This document shows positions 59,164 to 64,000 of a DNA stretch of 64,000 nt, piece by piece (position 1 is the stretch's first letter; the number at the start of each line of letters is the position of its first letter). A program made the position numbers and the translations under genes. The notes under the pieces were generated by a model. It was not told the DNA's origin. It saw nothing but the letters and a program-made list of their open reading frames with translations, and made no database searches. Source of the stretch: Janthinobacterium sp. (GTDB taxonomy: Bacteria > Pseudomonadota > Gammaproteobacteria > Burkholderiales > Burkholderiaceae_D); the NCBI RefSeq assembly GCF_009923995.1, contig NZ_RFSK01000025.1, positions 1 to 64,000 of the forward strand. Direction: 5' to 3'.

Positions 59164-60486
59164 CTACGGTCGAATGGTACGATAAATCACCGGATTGGCC
59201 GTCAGCGCCACGGCGCTGATGGCATACGCTTCCTGGATTTCCTTGACGGCTTGCTGCGCCGCCGCTTCCGTGCGCGCGTGCACCATGGCCAGCGGCTGGC
59301 CAACGGCCACCTGCTCGCCCAGTCCCACCAGGTCCGTCAGCCCGACGGCGAAATCGATGCTGTCGCTCGGACGGCGGCGGCCACCGCCCAAGGCGACGAC
59401 GGCCAGGCCGATGGCGCGGCAATCGCGCACATTGGCAAAGCCGGCCGACAGCGCTGGCGCCGGCACGACGAACGGCGCTTTTTCCAGGTGCTTGTCCGGA
59501 TTGTCGACCAGGTCTGCAGGGCCGCCCAGGGCGGACACCATGCGCGAAAAGCGCTCGGCCGCTTCGCCCGAATCGAGCGCCGCCATCAGTTTCACGCGCG
59601 CCTCTTCCTCGGTGGCGGCCAGGCCGCCCAGCACCAGCATCTCGGCGCACAGCGCCAGCGTGACTTCGTGCAGGCGCGCGGGACGCGAACGGCCCGTCAG
59701 GTAATCCATGGCGCCCCGCACTTCCAGCGCATTGCCGGCGTACGGCGCCAGCGATTCGTTCATGTCCGTCAGGATGGCCGACGTCTGCATGCCCGCGCCA
59801 TTGCCCACGGCGACAATGCTCTCGGCCAGCTCCACCGATTTGTCGTAGGTCGGCATGAAGGCACCCGTGCCCACTTTGACGTCCATCACCAGCGCGTCCA
59901 GGCCGGCCGACAGCTTCTTCGACAGGATGGAACCGGTGATCATGGCCACCGATTCCACCGTGGCGGTGACGTCGCGGATGCTGTAGAAGCGCTTGTCGGC
60001 CGGCGCCAGCTGCGCCGTCTGGCCGATGATGGCCACGCCGATCTCCTGTACCACCTTGCGGAACAGTTCATTGTCCGGCACGGTGCAGTAGCCGGGAATG
60101 GCGTCGAACTTGTCCAGCGTGCCTCCCGTGTGGCCCAGGCCGCGGCCCGAGATCATCGGCACGTAGCCGCCGCACGCGGCCACCATGGGGCCCAGCAGCA
60201 GCGATACCACGTCGCCCACGCCGCCCGTGGAATGCTTGTCGACGACGGGACCCGGCAGATTCAGCGCGCGCCAGTCCAACACGTGGCCGGAATCGCGCAT
60301 GGCCAGGGTGAACGCCACGCGCTCGTCCATGTTCATGTCGTTGAAAAAGACGGCCATGCCCAGCGCCGCGATCTGGCCTTCGCTGACGCTGCCGTCAGTG
60401 ATGCCGCGCACGAAAAACTGGATTTCCTCGGCGCTCAGCACACCCTTGTCGCGCTTCTTGCGGATGATTTCTTGGGTCAAAAACAT
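59164..60486 (-). CDS. deoA: Thymidine phosphorylase
   Basis: Phosphorolysis of thymidine and deoxyuridine to base and deoxyribose-1-phosphate. The 440-residue protein has the [15 protein letters not shown] phosphate-binding signature and [14 protein letters not shown] typical of the family, with length equal to E. coli DeoA. Upstream neighbours in the operon direction are ALDH16 and deoC. Confidence 0.97.
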   Translation of the reverse strand: MFLTQEIIRKKRDKGVLSAEEIQFFVRGITDGSVSEGQIAALGMAVFFNDMNMDERVAFTLAMRDSGHVLDWRALNLPGPVVDKHSTGGVGDVVSLLLGPMVAACGGYVPMISGRGLGHTGGTLDKFDAIPGYCTVPDNELFRKVVQEIGVAIIGQTAQLAPADKRFYSIRDVTATVESVAMITGSILSKKLSAGLDALVMDVKVGTGAFMPTYDKSVELAESIVAVGNGAGMQTSAILTDMNESLAPYAGNALEVRGAMDYLTGRSRPARLHEVTLALCAEMLVLGGLAATEEEARVKLMAALDSGEAAERFSRMVSALGGPADLVDNPDKHLEKAPFVVPAPALSAGFANVRDCRAIGLAVVALGGGRRRPSDSIDFAVGLTDLVGLGEQVAVGQPLAMVHARTEAAAQQAVKEIQEAYAISAVALTANPVIYRTIRP

Positions 60487-60575
60487 GGAATAACTCCAAT
60501 AAATGAATGACTTAGGGGCCGCCCCCCGATCGCCTTTGCGATGGAGTTGCGGCCCCGGCAGTACTGCGATTTACA

Positions 60576-62957
60576 TTAGACGCCGTAAGGAATCCACACG
60601 TTTTTCACTTGCGACGCATGTGCCAGCACGGCACGGCCACCGCTCTGCGCGGCGCTGTACCAGTCGCGGCCCTTGGCGCCGCCGACCCAGGTACGCTTCA
60701 GGGTGCCGGCCGACAGGCGCTCGACTTCCGCGCAGCCTTCCGCCGAACCGTCATGGCGCCACACGGCGTCGATGTCGGCGTGCGTGGCCAGCGTGCGCGC
60801 CAGTTCATCGGCGTTGCCGCTGATGATGTTGACGACGCCGCCCGGCAAATCGGACGTATCGAACACCTGGTACAGGTCCAGCGCGGACAGCGGATGCGCT
60901 TCGGACGGCACCACCACCACGCGGTTGCCCAGCGCGATGGCCGGTGCCACCAGCGAAATGAAGCCCAGCAAAGGCGCTTCGTTCGGGCAGACGATGCCGA
61001 TCACGCCGACCGCTTCGTTCAGCGCCACGGTGATGCCCTTGGTTGGCGGCTGGTGCGCCAGGCCGTCGTACTTGTCGGCCCAGGCGGCGTAGTAGAACAG
61101 GCGTTCGATCGATGCCTGCACTTCCTTCTCCGGGTTCTTGTTGCCCGTCATGGCGGCGATGCGGGCGGCGAATTCGTCGGCGCGCGCCGCCAGGTTCTCG
61201 GCGATGTAGTACAGCACTTGCGCGCGGTTGTGCGCCGTGGCGCCGGTCCAGCCGGACGCCTTGTGCGCCGCTTCGACGGCGTTGCGGATGTCCTTGCGGC
61301 TACCCACGCCCACTTCGGCCAGCAGGGCGCCGTTCGCGCCGAACACGGGAGCGCTGTAGGCGCTGTCAGGGCGCGCCTGCTTGCCGCCGATGTACATCTT
61401 GGCCGTGCGGTCGATGGCGAAGGGATCGGCTGCCGCCGGCTTCGCCGCCGCCTTGGCCTTCGCTTCCACCACCGGCAGGGCCGGACGCGCATCTTCGGCC
61501 AGGGCCGTCATGTATTCCAGCATGCCTTCGCGGCCACCTTCGCGGCCGAAGCCCGATTCGCGGTAGCCGCCGAAGCCGCAGGCCGCGTCGAACTGGTTGG
61601 CGCTGTTGATCCACACGACGCCAGCCTTGATGGCGGGCGCGATGTCCAGCGCCAGGCTGATCGACTCGGTCCACACGCTGGCGGCCAGGCCGTACACCGT
61701 GTTGTTCGCCAGCTGCACCGCTTCAGGCGGCGTGCGGAAGCTCATCGCCACCAGCACGGGGCCGAAGATCTCAGCCTGCGCCACGGCGGCCGACGTCGAC
61801 GCGCCCGTGATCAGGGTGGGCGGGAACCACGAGCCGTCGGCCGGCAATTCGCACGCGGGTTGCCAGACGTCGCAGCCTTCGGCACGGGCCGAATCGACCA
61901 GCGCGGCGATGCGCTGGCGCTGTACCGGGTCAACCAGCGCGCCCACGTCCATCGATTTGTCCAGCGGCGAGCCGAGACGCAGGTTTTCCATGCGCGCGCG
62001 CACCTTGTTCAGGAAGCGCTCCTGGATCGATTCCTGCACCAGCAGGCGCGAACCGGCGCAGCACACCTGGCCCTGGTTGAACCAGATCGAATCGACCAGG
62101 CCTTCCACGGCGCCGTCCAAGTCCGCGTCTTCAAAGACGATGAATGGCGACTTGCCGCCCAGTTCCAGCGACAGCTTCTTGCCGCTGCCGGCCGTCGCTT
62201 CGCGGATCAGACGCCCCACTTCCGTGGAACCCGTAAAGGCGATCTTGTCGACGCCGGGGTGGTTGACGATGGCCGAACCCACGCGGCCGTCGCCGGTGAC
62301 GATGTTGACCACGCCGGCTGGCACGCCCGCCTGCAGGCACAGTTCGGCGAACAGCATAGCGGTAAGCGACGTGAATTCGGCCGGCTTGAAGACGACCGTG
62401 TTACCGGCCGCCAGGGCCGGGGCGATTTTCCACGACAGCATCAGCAGAGGGAAATTCCACGGCACGATCTGGCCCACCACGCCCACGGCGCGGTAGTCGG
62501 CGAATTCTTCCGACTGCAGCTGCGCCCAGCCGGCATGATGGTAGAAGTGGCGCGCGGCCAGCGGCAGGTCGATATCGCGCGTTTCGCGGATGGTCTTGCC
62601 GTTGTCCAGGGTTTCCAGCACGGCGAACAGGCGCGAATGCTTTTGCAGCAAACGGGCCAGCGCATACATGACCTTGGCGCGGCCATGGCCGCCCATGCCC
62701 TGCCACACGGGCAGCGCGCGGCGCGCCGCTTCCACGGCGCGTTCCACGTCAGCATCGGTCGCCTGCGTCAGTTCGGCCAGTTGCGCGCCGTCGGCAGGAT
62801 TGGTCGAGGCGAACAGTTCGGCCGGCTCGCTCCAGGCGTTGTCGATGAACAGACCGAACTTGCGCTGGTGGCCGTCGAGCCACGCCTGTGCTTCTTTTTG
62901 ACTTTCGGGAGCTGGGCCGTAGTCCATAGTATTGAGAATCTCGTTAATTGTAGGCAT
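60576..62957 (-). CDS. Double-domain aldehyde dehydrogenase of the ALDH16 type
   Basis: A 793-residue protein with two ALDH-like halves. The first (1-500) is complete: PWNFPLLMLSWK with Asn168, Glu265 in LELGGKS, and Cys300 in QGQVCCAGS. The second (about 530-793) has the fold (VCPNEAPLLGFISLVAPAIALG trimmed) but no catalytic cysteine or QGQVC. This matches ALDH16. Its place between deoC and deoA suggests oxidation of acetaldehyde from the DeoC reaction, which would fit the pathway; this is inference. Confidence 0.9.
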   Translation of the reverse strand: MPTINEILNTMDYGPAPESQKEAQAWLDGHQRKFGLFIDNAWSEPAELFASTNPADGAQLAELTQATDADVERAVEAARRALPVWQGMGGHGRAKVMYALARLLQKHSRLFAVLETLDNGKTIRETRDIDLPLAARHFYHHAGWAQLQSEEFADYRAVGVVGQIVPWNFPLLMLSWKIAPALAAGNTVVFKPAEFTSLTAMLFAELCLQAGVPAGVVNIVTGDGRVGSAIVNHPGVDKIAFTGSTEVGRLIREATAGSGKKLSLELGGKSPFIVFEDADLDGAVEGLVDSIWFNQGQVCCAGSRLLVQESIQERFLNKVRARMENLRLGSPLDKSMDVGALVDPVQRQRIAALVDSARAEGCDVWQPACELPADGSWFPPTLITGASTSAAVAQAEIFGPVLVAMSFRTPPEAVQLANNTVYGLAASVWTESISLALDIAPAIKAGVVWINSANQFDAACGFGGYRESGFGREGGREGMLEYMTALAEDARPALPVVEAKAKAAAKPAAADPFAIDRTAKMYIGGKQARPDSAYSAPVFGANGALLAEVGVGSRKDIRNAVEAAHKASGWTGATAHNRAQVLYYIAENLAARADEFAARIAAMTGNKNPEKEVQASIERLFYYAAWADKYDGLAHQPPTKGITVALNEAVGVIGIVCPNEAPLLGFISLVAPAIALGNRVVVVPSEAHPLSALDLYQVFDTSDLPGGVVNIISGNADELARTLATHADIDAVWRHDGSAEGCAEVERLSAGTLKRTWVGGAKGRDWYSAAQSGGRAVLAHASQVKNVWIPYGV

Positions 62958-62969
62958 GACGAATGTTCT

Positions 62970-63929
62970 TTAAGGTTGTGCGTGACGATGATTGGCCGAG
63001 TAGCTGCCGGTGACGTAGTGCTCGAGCTGGCGCTCGATGTCGGTCAGCAGGCTGGAAGCGCCGATGCGGAACAGGTGCGGCTGCAGCCATTCGTTGCCCA
63101 GTTCTTCCTTCATCAGGGTCAGGTATTGCAGGGCGCTCTTGGCCGAGCTGACGCCGCCGGCCGGCTTGAAGCCCACCTGGAAACCTGTCTGCTCGTGGTA
63201 TTCGCGGATCGTGCGCACCATCGTCAGGGCCACGGGAATGGTGGCGTTCACGCCCTCTTTACCGGTGGAAGTCTTGATGAAATCGGCACCGGCCATCATG
63301 CACACCCACGAAGCCTTGGCCACGTTTTCCAGGGTCAGCAAGTCGCCCGTGGCGAGAATCGCCTTCACGTGCGCTTCGCCGCAGGCCTTGCGGTAGGCCA
63401 GCATTTCGTCGTACAGCACTTGCCAGTTGCCGTTCAGGACGTGCTGGCGCGTGATGACGATATCGATTTCCGTGGCGCCGGCAGCGACCGACAGTTCGAT
63501 CTCGCGCAGCTTCGTTTCCATGCTCGTCAGGCCGGCCGGGAAACCCGTCGACACGGCGGCGATGGGCAGGCGCCCCTGGATGACTTTCACGGCTGGCTGG
63601 ATCATCTCGTGGTACACGCACACGGCGCCGGTGCTCAGGTCGGTCAGGCCCAGTGCTGCCATCAGGTCGGCGCGCAGCGGGCGCATGGCCTTCATGCACA
63701 GGCGCTCTACGCGGCCCGGCGTATCGTCGCCGCCCAGGGTGGTCAGGTCGATCATCTGGATGGCTTTCACCAGCCAGGCTGCCTGGTATTCCTTTTTCAC
63801 CGTGCGGCGGTTCGCCAGGCTGGCCGCGCGGCGGTCCGTCGCGGCGCGGTTGACGCGGATCTGGTTGATCCAGCCCAGGTCGAGGCCAACGGCCTCGTTA
63901 CGCTTGAATTCGGGGTGCATGAGTGTCAT
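62970..63929 (-). CDS. deoC: Deoxyribose-phosphate aldolase
   Basis: Splits deoxyribose-5-phosphate into acetaldehyde and glyceraldehyde-3-phosphate. The 319-residue barrel enzyme has the Schiff-base region FIKTSTGKEG and the KAILATGDL strand. Its length, longer than E. coli DeoC, reflects an N-terminal extension common in this group. The start overlaps the deoB stop by 4 bp (ATGA). Confidence 0.95.
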   Translation of the reverse strand: MTLMHPEFKRNEAVGLDLGWINQIRVNRAATDRRAASLANRRTVKKEYQAAWLVKAIQMIDLTTLGGDDTPGRVERLCMKAMRPLRADLMAALGLTDLSTGAVCVYHEMIQPAVKVIQGRLPIAAVSTGFPAGLTSMETKLREIELSVAAGATEIDIVITRQHVLNGNWQVLYDEMLAYRKACGEAHVKAILATGDLLTLENVAKASWVCMMAGADFIKTSTGKEGVNATIPVALTMVRTIREYHEQTGFQVGFKPAGGVSSAKSALQYLTLMKEELGNEWLQPHLFRIGASSLLTDIERQLEHYVTGSYSANHRHAQP

Positions 63930-64000
63930 AACAAGCTGGTTCCATTAGCAAGTGGTGGTACGCCAAGGTGCTTGGCGAGGGTTTGGCCAATATCGGAGAA
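63926..64000 (-). CDS. deoB: C-terminal end of a probable phosphopentomutase (partial)
   Basis: The last 24 residues of a protein entering from the right edge (FSDIGQTLAKHLGVPPL...). FSDIGQT is the C-terminal signature of phosphopentomutase, which fits the deo neighbours. Only this short tail is visible. Confidence 0.7.
   Translation of the reverse strand, partial: FSDIGQTLAKHLGVPPLANGTSLL

Overview
The window looks like chromosome of a high-GC betaproteobacterium of the Oxalobacteraceae (Janthinobacterium/Massilia/Duganella type). The basis is the order rplU-rpmA-obgE-proB opposite an ispB-type prenyl synthase, a PEP-CTERM exported protein, and the mixture of LysR, MocR and TonB-dependent genes. 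The genus is inferred from gene order and style; no search was run.

Layout. 1-126 is the tail of an unidentified, transposase-like gene. 180-3591 (minus) is the ribosomal protein/Obg/proB housekeeping operon, divergent from ispB (3896-4885). 4952-6483 (minus) is an arsRCH arsenic locus without an efflux pump, followed by an AsmA-family gene. A tRNA-Pro(CGG) gene at 8756-8832 has its last 45 bp repeated exactly at 11500-11544. Between the copies is a 2.7 kb AT-richer insert carrying one 680-codon gene of unknown family and no integrase; this is the most novel part of the window. Then come a GntP permease, a 177 bp inverted-repeat element, and a catB-catC-pcaD-symporter cluster with catR (13.2-18.1 kb).

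18.5-25.6 kb holds a probable metal-handling locus: YncE-like propeller, cupredoxin-like protein, polytopic membrane protein, His-rich PepSY protein, TonB receptor and DUF2946. 25.6-29.2 kb is pqiABC. 29.3-34.5 kb is an unassigned catabolic operon (amidase, DUF2848, MHS transporter, EthD-like) with a LysR regulator. 34.6-40 kb is purine/ureide catabolism: M20 hydrolase, PuuD urate hydroxylase with a cytochrome c domain, a LysR gene, and a fused OHCU decarboxylase-allantoate amidohydrolase. 41.3-53.5 kb is an apparently complete reductive pyrimidine degradation cluster: preT, preA, NCS1 transporter, dihydropyrimidinase, N-carbamoyl-beta-alanine amidohydrolase, omega-transaminase, mmsA, and two regulators (MocR and RutR-like). 

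53.5-57.4 kb has a PEP-CTERM protein and small envelope/enzyme genes. 57.4-64 kb (minus) is nucleoside salvage: deoB (partial), deoC, a double-domain ALDH16 dehydrogenase, deoA, cdd and an unusual two-domain deaminase.

Together the genes describe a soil or water heterotroph that degrades purines, pyrimidines, nucleosides and aromatic-derived muconate, next to ordinary core genes. Only the tRNA-bounded insert is clearly accessory DNA.
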